A stretch of 64,000 nucleotides of DNA from Winslowiella iniecta (GTDB lineage: Bacteria; Pseudomonadota; Gammaproteobacteria; Enterobacterales; Enterobacteriaceae): contig NZ_JRXE01000013.1 of NCBI RefSeq assembly GCF_001267535.1, positions 75,129-139,128 on the forward strand. Direction: 5' to 3'. The position numbers and the translations under genes are program-made. Below are positions 1 to 10,173 of the stretch, piece after piece (position 1 is the stretch's first letter; every line of letters starts with the position of its first letter). The notes beneath the pieces were generated by a model. It saw nothing but the letters and a program-made list of their open reading frames with translations. It was not told the origin of the DNA and did not search any database.

Positions 1-150
1 ATTCGCGGTTACGTCAGCGGAATTATGGAAAACTGGCTGTTTATGCCGGAAAGCTTCGATCTGGCGGCGGACGCCCCATTGTTAGTGGAAACCCTGATCG
101 AAATGCTGACCAGCAGCCCTTCGCTTCGCCAGTCTGTCAGCCGCGAATAA
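1..150 (+). CDS. acrR: AcrR, TetR-family repressor, C-terminal end only
   Basis: The first 49 codons of the window are the C-terminal end of AcrR, the TetR-family repressor of the acrAB multidrug efflux operon. The stretch GIMENWLFMPESFDL matches the known AcrR C-terminal ligand-binding domain, followed by helices that end in SVSRE and a TAA stop. The DNA-binding N-terminus lies outside the window. Its place next to rsmS-priC agrees with enterobacterial order, except that mscK, which follows acrR in E. coli, is absent here. Confidence 0.85.
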   Translation: MRGYVSGIMENWLFMPESFDLAADAPLLVETLIEMLTSSPSLRQSVSRE

Positions 151-151
151 T

Positions 152-298
152 TTATGCCTGCGTCAGCTTATTTTCGAAATCGCGTCTGATAATTTCCAGC
201 GCGGCCAGCACCGTCTGTGGAGCCACCTGATTCTCTTCCAGTAGCATAATCAGATCGACCGCCAGTTTGACTTCATCGGGGGCGTTTTCTAAAGACAT
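152..298 (-). CDS. rsmS: RsmS (YbaM), small pleiotropic regulatory protein
   Basis: This 48-residue protein begins [20 protein letters not shown] and closely matches the E. coli YbaM/RsmS family (about 53 residues), a small helical protein linked to regulation of secondary metabolism and exoenzymes in pectobacteria. It sits just upstream of priC on the same strand, as in E. coli, with a GlsB-like gene inserted between. The stop lies two bases after the end of acrR, so the two genes converge almost without spacer. The C-terminus is a few residues shorter than in E. coli. Confidence 0.85.
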   Translation of the reverse strand: MSLENAPDEVKLAVDLIMLLEENQVAPQTVLAALEIIRRDFENKLTQA

Positions 299-309
299 CT
301 TTGGCTCCG

Positions 310-555
310 TTATAGACGTAACTTTTTGACCACCAGTAACATCAGCAGCGAACCGAGCAGCGCGAATAACAGCGCCCGCGGATGCAGCAGCGTCAGCGAA
401 CCCCAGTTGAAGTAGCTGCTGATATAGCCGCCAATTAACCCACCAATCATCGCCAGCACCAGCGTTGGAATTAAACCTCCTGGTCGGCCCGGAAAAAATT
501 TACGTGCCACAAAACCGACCAGCAGGCCGATAATAATCCAGCTGACAATGCCCAT
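310..555 (-). CDS. YmgE/GlsB/YeaQ-family small membrane protein
   Basis: The 81-residue protein has three hydrophobic segments (about residues 3-18, 28-48 and 58-76), with Gly-rich packing motifs such as [11 protein letters not shown] between residues 35 and 45. This is the layout of the transglycosylase-associated (GlsB/YeaQ/YmgE) family of small inner-membrane proteins, whose members are often stress-induced. The biochemical role is not known; the family name does not mean that enzyme activity has been shown. The gene lies between priC and rsmS on the same strand, a position not occupied in E. coli. Confidence 0.8.
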   Translation of the reverse strand: MGIVSWIIIGLLVGFVARKFFPGRPGGLIPTLVLAMIGGLIGGYISSYFNWGSLTLLHPRALLFALLGSLLMLLVVKKLRL

Positions 556-591
556 TTCGATCCCCCCGATGTCACCAGGCTGTGATTATAG

Positions 592-1128
592 TTAAAAACC
601 CTGTTCGCGTTGAGCAACCTCGCGCTCAATCTCTTTCAGCGCCGCGCGACAGCGTTGTAAACGCGCTTCCAGCGCCACCATTTCTTGCTGCATTTTCTGC
701 TGTTGCAGCAGCGTTTCCTGCTGTCCCAGCTGGCGCTCGCGCTCCATCAGCATTGCCAGCAGACGCCGCTCAAACTCATGATGATCGGCGAGTTTCTGCT
801 GCAATTTTTCCGCCGGGCTTTGCTTCATGCCCTCCTGACGGCGCAGCGTCTGGGTGGCAACTTCACGCTGTAGTGCGCCAATTTGCAGCACCACCCGTTC
901 CGCCAGCCAGCTGAGGCGCTCAGGATTGGCTCCGGCCACGCACTGTTTTAATTGTGCCAGAGTCTCCCGCACCTCCTGCAAATAGTCGCCCAGTCGGGTG
1001 CTCTGACAATGAAACAGCTGATTGTCAAAGCGCGCCCGGCGAGTGCGGCGTTCCGCCAGCGGCGAGACGCTGCTGGCCAGCTGATCGACGCGCGCATCCA
1101 GCTGTTGCAGTAAAAGGGTGCTTTTCAT
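592..1128 (-). CDS. priC: PriC, primosomal replication protein N''
   Basis: The 178-residue protein is almost entirely helical and rich in Gln, Arg and Leu, as expected for PriC, which with Rep restarts stalled forks by loading DnaB at forks with gaps on the leading strand. Family signs are the N-terminal segment LLLQQLDARVDQLA, the F-D-x-Q-L-F-H block near residues 34-40 and the long C-terminal coiled coil (about residues 105-175). It is transcribed divergently from ybaN with a short shared promoter region of about 57 bp. Length matches E. coli PriC (175 residues). Confidence 0.92.
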   Translation of the reverse strand: MKSTLLLQQLDARVDQLASSVSPLAERRTRRARFDNQLFHCQSTRLGDYLQEVRETLAQLKQCVAGANPERLSWLAERVVLQIGALQREVATQTLRRQEGMKQSPAEKLQQKLADHHEFERRLLAMLMERERQLGQQETLLQQQKMQQEMVALEARLQRCRAALKEIEREVAQREQGF

Positions 1129-1185
1129 TATAGATTCCGGTCACTGTGGTAAAGTAGTCGCAGTTCGACGTATTCAGGTCACACT

Positions 1186-1563
1186 ATGCAGCGCATCTTA
1201 CTCCTGGTTATTGGCTGGCTGGCAATTGTGCTCGGCACGCTTGGCATTATTTTACCATTGTTACCGACCACGCCGTTTATTTTACTGGCGGCCTGGTGCT
1301 TTGCGCGCTCTTCACCGCGCTTTCACCACTGGTTATTGTATCGTTCATGGTTTGGCGGCTATATTCGTCACTGGCAGCAGCATCGCGCCTTGCCACCGAA
1401 GGCGAAAGTCCGGGCGATACTGTTTATTGTCATCACCTTTGCTGTTTCATTGTGGCTGGTAAAAGTGTGGTGGCTACGCATTCTGCTGGCAACGATGCTC
1501 TGCGTACTGATCATCTTCATGCTGCGCCTGCCAGTTGTTGCCTCAGAGCAAGAAAATCGCTGA
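1186..1563 (+). CDS. ybaN: YbaN, DUF454 inner-membrane protein
   Basis: This 125-residue protein has three to four membrane segments (about residues 4-20, 22-38, 75-92 and 96-112) and the DUF454 signature GIILPLLPTTPFILLAAWCF followed by SSPRFHHWL. YbaN is a conserved inner-membrane protein of unknown function. Order priC-ybaN-apt is the same as in E. coli. A gap of 158 bp separates it from apt, which carries its own promoter in enterobacteria. Confidence 0.9.
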   Translation: MQRILLLVIGWLAIVLGTLGIILPLLPTTPFILLAAWCFARSSPRFHHWLLYRSWFGGYIRHWQQHRALPPKAKVRAILFIVITFAVSLWLVKVWWLRILLATMLCVLIIFMLRLPVVASEQENR

Positions 1564-1721
1564 TTCAGCGGTTGATGGTTGCAATTATCCGGCACTTTGC
1601 TTAGATTTGAACGTTTTCGTGCGCGGCTCCCCTGTTTGACCACATCTCTCTCTGCGGCATAAGACTGCCAGAGAGGTTCGGAGCTGCGCGAGTCAGATTC
1701 GTTTTTACCAGGCATAACATT

Positions 1722-2273
1722 ATGACCGCGACTGCGCAGCAGCTTGAATTCCTTAAAGACAGTATCAAAAGCATCCCGGATTATCCAAAGCCGGGCATCC
1801 TCTTTCGTGACGTAACCAGCCTGCTGGAAGATCCGAAAGCGTATGCCACCTGCATTGAACTGTTAGTTGATCGCTATCGCAATACCGGCATCACCAAAGT
1901 GGTTGGCACCGAAGCGCGTGGTTTCCTGTTCGGTGCGCCTGTCGCGCTGGGGCTGGGCGTTGGTTTCGTACCGGTGCGTAAACCGGGCAAACTGCCACGC
2001 AAAACCTTCAGCGAAACCTATGAGCTGGAATACGGCACCGACTGCCTCGAATTGCATTGCGACGCGATTGGCGAAGGTGATGTGGTATTGGTGGTGGATG
2101 ACCTGTTGGCCACCGGCGGTACCCTGGAAGCGACGGTGAAACTGATCCGCCGTGCCGGTGGTGAAGTGAAAAACGCCGCCTTTGTAATCAATCTGTTTGA
2201 CCTGAGCGGTGAAGCACGCCTGAAAGCGATGGGCGTTGATTGCTATAGTCTGGTCAACTTCCCCGGTCATTAA
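1722..2273 (+). CDS. apt: Adenine phosphoribosyltransferase
   Basis: Apt joins adenine to PRPP to give AMP and pyrophosphate in purine salvage, in the cytoplasm. The 183-residue length equals that of E. coli Apt. The type I PRTase PRPP-binding motif [11 protein letters not shown] is at residues 124-134, and the adenine-contacting N-terminal part with [14 protein letters not shown] is at residues 17-30. The gene is followed 143 bp later by dnaX. Confidence 0.97.
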   Translation: MTATAQQLEFLKDSIKSIPDYPKPGILFRDVTSLLEDPKAYATCIELLVDRYRNTGITKVVGTEARGFLFGAPVALGLGVGFVPVRKPGKLPRKTFSETYELEYGTDCLELHCDAIGEGDVVLVVDDLLATGGTLEATVKLIRRAGGEVKNAAFVINLFDLSGEARLKAMGVDCYSLVNFPGH

Positions 2274-2416
2274 TACTCTTCATACTTCAAGCGGCAGATG
2301 CGTTGGCTGCCGCTCGAATTATTTTGGCTATTCGCTACCCACTATCTTCAGCCTCGCTGTAAAAGTGCGGCTGTGTTAGCATTAACCCCTGTTTCACTGA
2401 CAAATTCTGCGAATTA

Positions 2417-4351
2417 ATGAGCTATCAGGTACTTGCCCGCAAGTGGCGTCCACAAGCGTTTACTGATGTTGTCGGTCAGGAGCATGTCCTGACAGCGCTG
2501 GCAAATGGCCTGTCGCTTGGCCGCATTCATCACGCTTACCTTTTTTCCGGCACCCGCGGTGTGGGAAAGACCACCATTGCGCGCCTGCTGGCGAAAGGAC
2601 TGAACTGCGAAACCGGCATTACTGCCACCCCCTGCGGCCAGTGCGATAACTGCCGTGAAATTGAGCAGGGGCGCTTTGTCGATCTGATCGAGATCGATGC
2701 GGCTTCACGTACCAAAGTCGAAGACACCCGCGACCTGCTGGATAACGTCCAGTACGCGCCGGCGCGCGGTCGTTTTAAAGTTTACCTGATTGACGAAGTA
2801 CATATGCTGTCGCGCCACAGCTTCAACGCCTTGCTGAAAACGCTGGAAGAGCCGCCATCACACGTCAAATTCCTGCTTGCCACCACCGATCCGCAGAAGC
2901 TGCCGGTCACCATCCTGTCACGCTGCTTGCAGTTCCATCTGAAAGCGTTAGATGTTGAGCAAATTCGGGGCCAGCTGGAGCATGTGCTGAAACAGGAAGC
3001 GATTCCGTCGGAAAACCGTGCCTTGCAGCTGCTGGCGCGTGCCGCCGATGGTAGTATGCGAGATGCGCTCAGCCTCGCTGACCAGGCCATCGCCATGGGG
3101 CAAGGGCAGGTGATTACCGACACAGTTAACACGATGCTCGGCACGCTGGATGATGAACAGCCGCTGGCGCTGATTGAAGCGCTGGTGGATGCCGATGGTC
3201 AGCAAGTGATGGCGCTGCTGAACCAGGCGGCATCACGCGGCGTGGAGTGGGAGGCGCTGCTGGTAGAAATACTGCGCCTGCTGCATCGCATTGCGATGGT
3301 GCAGCTGTTACCGTCGGCTATCGGCGACGATCAGGCGGCAATTGAACAGCGGTTGCGCGAGCTGGCGCGTGTGCTGCCGCCTGCTGACGTGCAGCTTTAC
3401 TATCAGACTTTGCTGATGGGGCGTAAAGAGCTGGCGCTGGCACCGGATCGCCGGATGGGCGTCGAAATGACGCTACTGCGCGCCCTGGCGTTTCACCCAC
3501 GCCAGGTGATTGCCGAACCGGCATCCCGCCCGGTGATGACGCCGCAGGCTCAGCCACAGCCAACTGTACCGGCCAGCGCACCGTCACAACCGGCAGCCCC
3601 GCATACCGTGCCGGACAGCGCGCCGCCGGGCAATTTACCCGATGCCACCAGTCAGCTATTGCAGGCGCGCACCCAACTGATGCGTCAGCAGGGAGCGACC
3701 AAAGTAAAAAAGAGTGAGCCGGCGGCGCCTGGAGCGCGGCCGGCGAGTTCGGCACTGGAGCGGCTGGCTTCAGTTACCGAGCGAGGTCAGAAGCGCCAGC
3801 AAGCTGCTGCCGCTGAGGCTGGCGCAACGGTAAAAAAAGAGGCGTACCGCTGGAAAGCACTGAATCCGGTTGAAGCGAAGCCGGAGCCGGTTGCGACACC
3901 AAAAGCGTTGCGCTCGGCGTTAGAGCACGAGAAAACGCCGGAGCTGGCAAACCGGCTGATGGAAGAGTCGCAGCAGCGTGATGCCTGGGCGGCAGAAATC
4001 GCGGCGATGGCGATACCTAAATTAGTGCAGCAGCTGGCATTAAACGCATGGAAAGAACAGACTGAGCAGGGGATCTGTTTACACTTACGTGCCGGACAGC
4101 GTCATCTGAATTCGCCATCGGCACAAAAAGTGCTGGCGGAAGCATTAAGCCTGGCGGCAGGCCAGACGGTTGAACTGACGATTGTCGAAGATGATAATCC
4201 GTCGGTGTTAACGCCGCTGGAGTGGCGACAGGCGATTTATGAAGAAAAGCTGGCGCAGGCGCGCCAGTCGATAATCGCGGATACTCATATTCAGACCCTG
4301 CGTCGGTTCTTTGATGCCGATCTGGATGAAGAGAGTATTCGCCCCGTTTGA
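2417..4351 (+). CDS. dnaX: DNA polymerase III subunits tau and gamma
   Basis: The full frame gives tau (644 residues), the clamp-loader ATPase that also links polymerase cores and binds DnaB. Visible parts are the Walker A motif GTRGVGKTT (45-53), the zinc module with cysteines at 64, 73, 76 and 79, the DEVH Walker B near residue 126, the SRC sensor segment near 169, a Pro/Ala/Gln-rich linker (about 370-430) and the C-terminal tau domains. A -1 frameshift site at codons 430-432 would yield the shorter gamma (433 residues). dnaX, ybaB and recR form the usual operon. Confidence 0.97.
   Translation: MSYQVLARKWRPQAFTDVVGQEHVLTALANGLSLGRIHHAYLFSGTRGVGKTTIARLLAKGLNCETGITATPCGQCDNCREIEQGRFVDLIEIDAASRTKVEDTRDLLDNVQYAPARGRFKVYLIDEVHMLSRHSFNALLKTLEEPPSHVKFLLATTDPQKLPVTILSRCLQFHLKALDVEQIRGQLEHVLKQEAIPSENRALQLLARAADGSMRDALSLADQAIAMGQGQVITDTVNTMLGTLDDEQPLALIEALVDADGQQVMALLNQAASRGVEWEALLVEILRLLHRIAMVQLLPSAIGDDQAAIEQRLRELARVLPPADVQLYYQTLLMGRKELALAPDRRMGVEMTLLRALAFHPRQVIAEPASRPVMTPQAQPQPTVPASAPSQPAAPHTVPDSAPPGNLPDATSQLLQARTQLMRQQGATKVKKSEPAAPGARPASSALERLASVTERGQKRQQAAAAEAGATVKKEAYRWKALNPVEAKPEPVATPKALRSALEHEKTPELANRLMEESQQRDAWAAEIAAMAIPKLVQQLALNAWKEQTEQGICLHLRAGQRHLNSPSAQKVLAEALSLAAGQTVELTIVEDDNPSVLTPLEWRQAIYEEKLAQARQSIIADTHIQTLRRFFDADLDEESIRPV
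3706..3712 (+). promoter_or_regulatory. Programmed -1 ribosomal frameshift site (A AAA AAG) in dnaX
   Basis: The heptamer A-AAA-AAG lies in frame with codons GTA AAA AAG (430-432). After a one-base backward slip the next codons are GAG and TGA, so translation stops after one extra Glu and makes a 433-residue gamma subunit. An AGGGAG Shine-Dalgarno-like stimulator lies about 10 bases upstream. This is the same arrangement as the well-studied E. coli site (gamma of 431 residues). Confidence 0.93.
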
Positions 4352-4405
4352 ACCGCCGCCTAAGCGTATCCGACGATTACGCGGCCTGAGCTGAGAGAGA
4401 AGACT

Positions 4406-4735
4406 ATGTTTGGTAAAGCCGGTTTGGGCAACCTGATGAAGCAGGCCCAGCAAATGCAGGACAAAATGGCCCAGGTGCAGGAAGAGATTGCTGCAATGGA
4501 AGTGACCGGTGAATCCGGTGCGGGTCTGGTCAAAGTGACCATTAACGGTGCGCACAACTGCCGTCGTGTTGAAATCGATCCAAGCTTGCTGGAAGATGAC
4601 AAAGACATGCTGGAAGATCTGGTGGCTGCGGCATTCAACGACGCGGCGCGCCGTATTGGTGAAACGCAGAAAGAGAAAATGGCAGCAGTTTCCAGCGGAA
4701 TGCAGTTGCCGCCGGGCTTTAAGATGCCATTCTGA
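4406..4735 (+). CDS. ybaB: YbaB/EbfC nucleoid-associated protein
   Basis: The 109-residue protein matches YbaB (EbfC), a small dimeric DNA-binding protein of the nucleoid. Recognisable segments are [18 protein letters not shown] near the start, [20 protein letters not shown] in the middle and a C-terminal tail [12 protein letters not shown]. The stop codon shares one base with the ATG of recR (TGATG), so the two are translationally coupled. It stands between dnaX and recR as in nearly all proteobacteria, which points to a link with recombination repair. Confidence 0.96.
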   Translation: MFGKAGLGNLMKQAQQMQDKMAQVQEEIAAMEVTGESGAGLVKVTINGAHNCRRVEIDPSLLEDDKDMLEDLVAAAFNDAARRIGETQKEKMAAVSSGMQLPPGFKMPF

Positions 4736-5340
4736 TGCAAACCAGCCCGCTCCTCGAATCACTGATGGAGTCGCTGCGCTGTTTACCCGGTGTCGGGCCT
4801 AAATCAGCGCAGCGCATGGCATTCCAGCTGTTGCAGCGCGATCGCAGCGGCGGAATGCGGCTGGCGCAGGCGCTGACCCGTGCCATGTCTGAAATCGGTC
4901 ACTGTAAGGATTGCCATACATTTACCGAGCAGGACATTTGCACCATTTGCGCCAATCCGCGACGTCAGCAGAACGGCCAGATCTGCGTGGTGGAAAGCCC
5001 GGCCGATATTCACGCCATTGAGCAAACCGGCCAGTTTGGCGGTCGCTACTTTGTGCTGATGGGCCATCTTTCGCCGCTGGACGGTATCGGCCCCAATGAT
5101 ATCGGGCTGGATCGCCTTGAACATCGTCTGGAACGTGAAACCATCCAGGAAGTGATTCTCGCCACCAACCCGACGGTGGAAGGTGAGGCGACCGCCAACT
5201 ATATTGCTGAGCTTTGCGGGCAGTATGGTGTGGATGCCAGCCGTATCGCACACGGTGTACCGATGGGCGGCGAACTGGAAATGGTCGATGGTACTACCCT
5301 GTCGCACTCGCTGGCAGGACGTCAAAAGATTAAATTCTGA
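4735..5340 (+). CDS. recR: Recombination mediator RecR
   Basis: RecR works with RecF and RecO to load RecA on gapped, SSB-coated DNA. The 201-residue protein has an N-terminal helix-hairpin-helix ([13 protein letters not shown], 18-30), a four-cysteine zinc finger (C57, C60, C69, C72) and a Toprim domain from about residue 81 ([15 protein letters not shown]), plus the C-terminal Walker-B-like GGELEMVDG. The length equals that of E. coli RecR. A 9-bp perfect hairpin follows the stop. Confidence 0.97.
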   Translation: MQTSPLLESLMESLRCLPGVGPKSAQRMAFQLLQRDRSGGMRLAQALTRAMSEIGHCKDCHTFTEQDICTICANPRRQQNGQICVVESPADIHAIEQTGQFGGRYFVLMGHLSPLDGIGPNDIGLDRLEHRLERETIQEVILATNPTVEGEATANYIAELCGQYGVDASRIAHGVPMGGELEMVDGTTLSHSLAGRQKIKF

Positions 5341-5346
5341 ATATTT

Positions 5347-5371
5347 GCAGGTACGGCGCGTTCGTACCTGC
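5347..5371 (+). terminator. Hairpin after recR (probable terminator)
   Basis: A perfect 9-bp stem (GCAGGTACG / CGTACCTGC) with a 7-base loop begins 7 bases after the recR stop. It is followed by an AT-rich but not pure T run. Its last base overlaps the -35 region of the htpG heat-shock promoter, so it may end dnaX-ybaB-recR transcription just where htpG transcription is set up. Confidence 0.6.
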
Positions 5372-5398
5372 TTGAAAAGTTTTATTTCATCCCCATCT
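5371..5398 (+). promoter_or_regulatory. Sigma-32 heat-shock promoter of htpG
   Basis: CTTGAAA (5371-5377), a 13-base spacer and CCCCATCT (5391-5398) match the sigma-32 consensus (CTTGAAA, 13-15 bases, CCCCATNT) almost exactly. It lies about 40 bp upstream of the htpG start and fits the known heat-shock control of htpG. Confidence 0.88.
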
Positions 5399-5438
5399 CC
5401 TCTTCAACATTCAATAAACCTGATTTGTTGAGGTATCA

Positions 5439-7313
5439 ATGACCATGAAAGGACAAGAGACACGTGGCTTCCAGTCAGAGGTAAAACAGCTTCTGCACCT
5501 GATGATCCACTCCCTCTATTCAAACAAAGAAATCTTCCTGCGCGAGCTGATCTCCAACGCCTCAGATGCGGCGGATAAGCTGCGTTTCCGCGCGCTCTCT
5601 GCTTCTGAGCTGTATGAAGGTGATGGCGATCTGCGGGTCCGGGTTTCGGTTGACAAGGAACAACGCACTCTTACGCTGCGCGATAACGGCATCGGGATGC
5701 GTCGTGATGAAGTCATTGAAAACCTGGGAACGATTGCCAAGTCTGGCACCAAATCCTTCCTTGAATCGCTCGGTTCCGACCAGGCGAAAGACAGCCAGCT
5801 GATTGGTCAGTTCGGTGTCGGTTTCTACTCGGCGTTTATCGTGGCGGATAAAGTGTCGGTGCGCACCCGCGCGGCCGGTGCTGCTGCCGATGAAGGCGTC
5901 TTCTGGGAGTCAGAAGGTGAAGGCGATTACACCATCGCCGATATCGAAAAAGCCGATCGCGGCACCGAAATCACCCTGCATCTGCGCGAAGGCGAAGATG
6001 AGTTCCTCGATGCGTGGCGCGTGCGCGGCATTATCAGCAAATACTCTGACCACATTGCTCTGCCGGTCGAGATTGAGTCGCATAACGAAGAAGACGACAC
6101 CACCCACTGGGAAAAAATCAACAAAGCGCAGGCGTTATGGACGCGCAACAAGTCCGACGTCAGCGACGACGAATACAAAGAGTTCTACAAACATATTGCC
6201 CATGACTTTACCGATCCGGCGGCCTGGAGCCACAACCGCGTCGAGGGCAAGCAGGAGTACACCAGCCTGCTGTATATCCCGGCGCAGGCGCCATGGGATA
6301 TGTGGAACCGCGATCATAAACACGGCCTGAAACTGTATGTGCAGCGCGTGTTTATCATGGATGACGCCGAGCAGTTTATGCCGAACTACCTGCGCTTTGT
6401 TCGCGGGCTGATCGACTCCAATGATCTGCCGCTGAACGTATCCCGTGAAATCCTGCAGGACAGCCGTATCACCCAGAGTCTGCGCAGTGCACTGAGTAAG
6501 CGTGCATTGCAGATGCTGGAGAAAATGGCGAAAGACGATGCGGAAAAATATCAGCAGTTCTGGCAGCAGTTCGGTCTGGTACTGAAAGAAGGCCCGGCAG
6601 AAGATACCAGTAACGGCGAAACTATCGCCAAACTGCTGCGCTTTGCGTCTACCAGTAGTGAAGGTTCTGCGCAGACCGTGGCGCTGGAAGATTACGTCAG
6701 CCGCATGGTTGAAGGACAGGACAAAATTTACTATATCACTGCCGACAGCTATGCGGCGGCGAAGAGCAGCCCGCACCTTGAGCTGTTCCGTAAGAAAGGT
6801 ATTGAGGTCCTGCTGCTTTCAGACCGCATTGACGAATGGATGATGAGCTACCTGACTGAATTTGATGGTAAATCCTTCCAGTCGGTCAGCAAGGCGGACG
6901 ATTCATTAAGCAAGCTGGCTGATGAAGAGAGCGACGAGCAGAAAGAAGCGGAAAAAGCGCTGGAACCGTTTATCGAGCGCGTGAAAACCCTGCTGGGCGA
7001 GCGCGTGAAAGAAGTGCGCTTAACTCATCGCTTAACCGATACCCCGGCTATCGTCACCACCGAAGCCAACGACATGAGTACCCAGATGGCGAAACTGTTT
7101 GCCGCGGCGGGTCAGGCGGTACCGGAAGTGAAGTATCTGTTTGAGATCAACCCGGATCACGCGCTGGTAAAACGTGCTGCCGATACGCAGGACGAGACAC
7201 ATTTTGCCGAGTGGATCGAGCTGCTGTTGGATCAGGCGTTGTTCGCTGAACGCGGTACGCTGGACGATCCTAACCAGTTTATCCGCCGCATGAATCAGCT
7301 GCTGATTGCCTGA
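5439..7313 (+). CDS. htpG: Chaperone HtpG (Hsp90)
   Basis: HtpG is the bacterial Hsp90, a cytosolic ATP-dependent dimeric chaperone. The 624-residue length equals E. coli HtpG. The GHKL ATP-binding domain shows [14 protein letters not shown] (N box), DNGIGM (G1) and [11 protein letters not shown] (G2). Middle and C-terminal dimerisation domains follow. ATG at 5439 is followed by another at 5445, so either MTMKGQETR or MKGQETR could be the true N-terminus. It stands alone behind a sigma-32 promoter and ends in a strong convergent terminator. Confidence 0.98.
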   Translation: MTMKGQETRGFQSEVKQLLHLMIHSLYSNKEIFLRELISNASDAADKLRFRALSASELYEGDGDLRVRVSVDKEQRTLTLRDNGIGMRRDEVIENLGTIAKSGTKSFLESLGSDQAKDSQLIGQFGVGFYSAFIVADKVSVRTRAAGAAADEGVFWESEGEGDYTIADIEKADRGTEITLHLREGEDEFLDAWRVRGIISKYSDHIALPVEIESHNEEDDTTHWEKINKAQALWTRNKSDVSDDEYKEFYKHIAHDFTDPAAWSHNRVEGKQEYTSLLYIPAQAPWDMWNRDHKHGLKLYVQRVFIMDDAEQFMPNYLRFVRGLIDSNDLPLNVSREILQDSRITQSLRSALSKRALQMLEKMAKDDAEKYQQFWQQFGLVLKEGPAEDTSNGETIAKLLRFASTSSEGSAQTVALEDYVSRMVEGQDKIYYITADSYAAAKSSPHLELFRKKGIEVLLLSDRIDEWMMSYLTEFDGKSFQSVSKADDSLSKLADEESDEQKEAEKALEPFIERVKTLLGERVKEVRLTHRLTDTPAIVTTEANDMSTQMAKLFAAAGQAVPEVKYLFEINPDHALVKRAADTQDETHFAEWIELLLDQALFAERGTLDDPNQFIRRMNQLLIA

Positions 7314-7379
7314 TACGGGTGTCACAGGGGCGGCGAGGTTAGCTCCCCTGTACTATTTCTGGCATCCGTTTGTTGTAGG

Positions 7380-7401
7380 GGCGGCTAAGGCCGCCTTTTT
7401 T
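7380..7401 (+). terminator. Rho-independent terminator after htpG
   Basis: The stem GGCGGC / GCCGCC (7380-7385 with 7390-7395), loop TAAG, is followed by six T. It lies between the convergent htpG and LysR genes and overlaps the LysR stop region. Confidence 0.85.
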
Positions 7402-8275
7402 ACTCCCCGCCAGCCGCTTCAGCCAGTAACCAGCGGCGAAAAATAGCAATTTCCTGTTCATCTTTCCGACTCTGCTTCACCATCATCCAGGTGGCGCGCG
7501 CCATTGCCGTAAATCCTACTGGCGCAATCAGTGTGCCATCTTCCAGCTCTTTTTTTACCAGAATCCGCGGCGTGATCATCAGGCCTAAACCATTGCGCGC
7601 CGCCTGAATGCCGAGTGTCAGATTGTCGAAATACCTGCCCGCCCAGAAATCACCGCGTGCGCCGCTTTTTTCCGCCCACTCAGCCCAGGCATGCCGTTTC
7701 GTTTCGGCATGCAGCAGCGGCAGGGTGGTGAAATCGGTATCGTGACTCACCTGCCGGTCAAAATCGGCTGAGCATACCGGGCCAATATAATCGACGGTAA
7801 TCAGCGTGGCGGCGATATCATGGTGCGAGGTCTGCTCGTGGCTGAGGATCAGCACATCAGTCTGATCGCTACGCACTTTATCGATATCCATATGCGTCTG
7901 AAAGTTCAGAGAGATATCGGGATGCTGCTGACTGAAATGACTGATGCGCGGGATCAGCCACTGCGAAAGAAAACTGGGGGCGCTGGAGACCGTCAGACTG
8001 CTGCTGGTGCGCTGGGATATTTTCTCACAGGTGGTTTCAATTTCACTAAAAGCGCGCGTGCAGGTAACTTTCAGGCGTTCACCGTCAGCCGTCAGATAAA
8101 CCCGGCCATTAGCCCGAACAAACAATGGTTTACCCAGCCACTCCTCCAGCTGTTTGATCTGATGGCTGATCGCGCTGTGAGTCACATTCAGTGACTGAGC
8201 CGCCAGGCTAAAGCTGTTATGCAGTGCTGCCTGCTGGAAATAACGCAGCGCACGTAATGAGGGGAGGTCCGCCAT
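7400..8275 (-). CDS. LysR-family regulator, GcvA-like
   Basis: The 291-residue protein has the LysR winged helix at the N-terminus (LPSLRALRYFQQAALHNSFS, then AAQSLNVTHSAISHQIKQLE) and a substrate-binding domain from about residue 90 (SAPSFLSQWLIPRISHF). The opening and the AISHQIKQLE helix are typical of the GcvA/AmpR branch. The effector is not known. It is divergent from the unknown gene at 8544, with 268 bp between them, so that gene is its likeliest target, as is common for this family. It is absent from this place in E. coli. Confidence 0.85.
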   Translation of the reverse strand: MADLPSLRALRYFQQAALHNSFSLAAQSLNVTHSAISHQIKQLEEWLGKPLFVRANGRVYLTADGERLKVTCTRAFSEIETTCEKISQRTSSSLTVSSAPSFLSQWLIPRISHFSQQHPDISLNFQTHMDIDKVRSDQTDVLILSHEQTSHHDIAATLITVDYIGPVCSADFDRQVSHDTDFTTLPLLHAETKRHAWAEWAEKSGARGDFWAGRYFDNLTLGIQAARNGLGLMITPRILVKKELEDGTLIAPVGFTAMARATWMMVKQSRKDEQEIAIFRRWLLAEAAGGE

Positions 8276-8543
8276 AAATCACTACCTGTGAGAAAAACTA
8301 ACAGGAAGTGTCTGTTTAAATCATTTCAAAGTCCAGCCGCATTTTCATACTCTTGGCAACGGAAGTTAACGAGAAACCGCGCTAATAAGCCGTGGCGGTT
8401 AATTTGTCCGCCAGCACCAGGGAATCTGTAGCCTGCTCTCAGGCACGGCTTACAGCAAAAAAATAACAACCAGACACTCTCTCCGCGACTGCACACAGCA
8501 ATCAGTCGCGAAGCAGCTTTTTACCGGCAAGAGTTAATCAATA

Positions 8544-9161
8544 ATGGATACATCCTCGCTCTCTCCATTGCGGCAAAAAATTGCAGACCAACCGGCTGAG
8601 CAGCGTGCTGACACGCTGCACAATCAGCTGCGCCAGAGCCTTTCGCGGCTGTATAAGCTGGAAAATCACGATATCTTTTTTGTGAAATCGGTCGCTGTCG
8701 GGCTGGTGATTTTATCTCATCTGTTTCACAAGCAGGAAGTGGCGCGCTGTGTGGCCCGACAAGCCAGCCAGCTGCCAGCCAGTGAACTGCTGGACCGCCA
8801 TGCTGCCCGCCTTGGCGATCCGGGAACGGTACCGGTTATCAGGCATGTAAATCCCCGTACCGGCCAGGTCAACAGCCTGCGTGACTGTGAAGGGAAGGGG
8901 GTAGTTGATGCTTCCGACAGTTTTGCCACCACCCTGCACGATGAGCTGGTGCGCGACAGCGCGATTTTTATCACCCCGTTGCATCTGCACGCCTCGTTGT
9001 CGACAGGGTTGGCAATGATTGCGCTGCGCACGTCTGAATTCAGCACCCTGATGCGCAGCGAATTGCGGTTGTTCGAAGCCTCAACGGTTCCCGCTAAGCC
9101 GCTGGCCGATGCATTGGGAAAAATCCACAGTAGCCACTGGCAACCCTATAATCTGGCTTAG
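8544..9161 (+). CDS. Unknown protein, divergent from a LysR regulator
   Basis: I do not recognise this 205-residue protein. It has no signal peptide. A hydrophobic stretch FVKSVAVGLVILSHLF (about 47-62) could be a buried helix. The central part carries RHVNPRTGQVNSLRDCEGKG (about 99-118), and FITPLHLHASLSTGLAMIAL (about 143-162) follows. The start has a weak upstream purine run. It is a single gene, flanked by its divergent LysR gene and by the adk promoter region, which suggests control by the LysR protein. Confidence 0.6.
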   Translation: MDTSSLSPLRQKIADQPAEQRADTLHNQLRQSLSRLYKLENHDIFFVKSVAVGLVILSHLFHKQEVARCVARQASQLPASELLDRHAARLGDPGTVPVIRHVNPRTGQVNSLRDCEGKGVVDASDSFATTLHDELVRDSAIFITPLHLHASLSTGLAMIALRTSEFSTLMRSELRLFEASTVPAKPLADALGKIHSSHWQPYNLA

Positions 9162-9376
9162 CTGAATGCGCCGGTTAATAAAACGGACAAAAGCAGTGGC
9201 GGTAAACGTGATAAAGCGTCAAGATGTTACCGAGAACAATTTGCCTAACTTTCTGTAATTAAACTTAAATTATTATACATTTTACATATTAAGATCATTA
9301 TTGTTACTGCCGTTTAACCGCCCGTTTTCTTGTGGATACCGGGGCTTAGTGGTATGTTCTTGGCCTTATTAGTTAG

Positions 9377-10051
<675 letters not shown>

Positions 10052-10059
10052 TCGTTCTG

Positions 10060-10084
10060 GGGCCGGGTTTCACCTGGCCCTTTT
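10060..10084 (+). terminator. Rho-independent terminator after adk
   Basis: A 9-bp stem GGGCCGGGT / ACCTGGCCC (one G-T pair) with loop TTC is followed by four T, nine bases after the adk stop. Confidence 0.85.
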
Positions 10085-10173
10085 GCAGCAATCGGTTTAT
10101 CCCCCGCAATTTTTAGCTACAATCATTCTCGTTTTCATTTATACCCACCTTTATGCCAATAAAAGGAATAAAA

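Noticed and set aside
582..914. Plus-strand frame within priC
   Set aside because: Shadow of priC on the other strand with no ribosome site and no family match.
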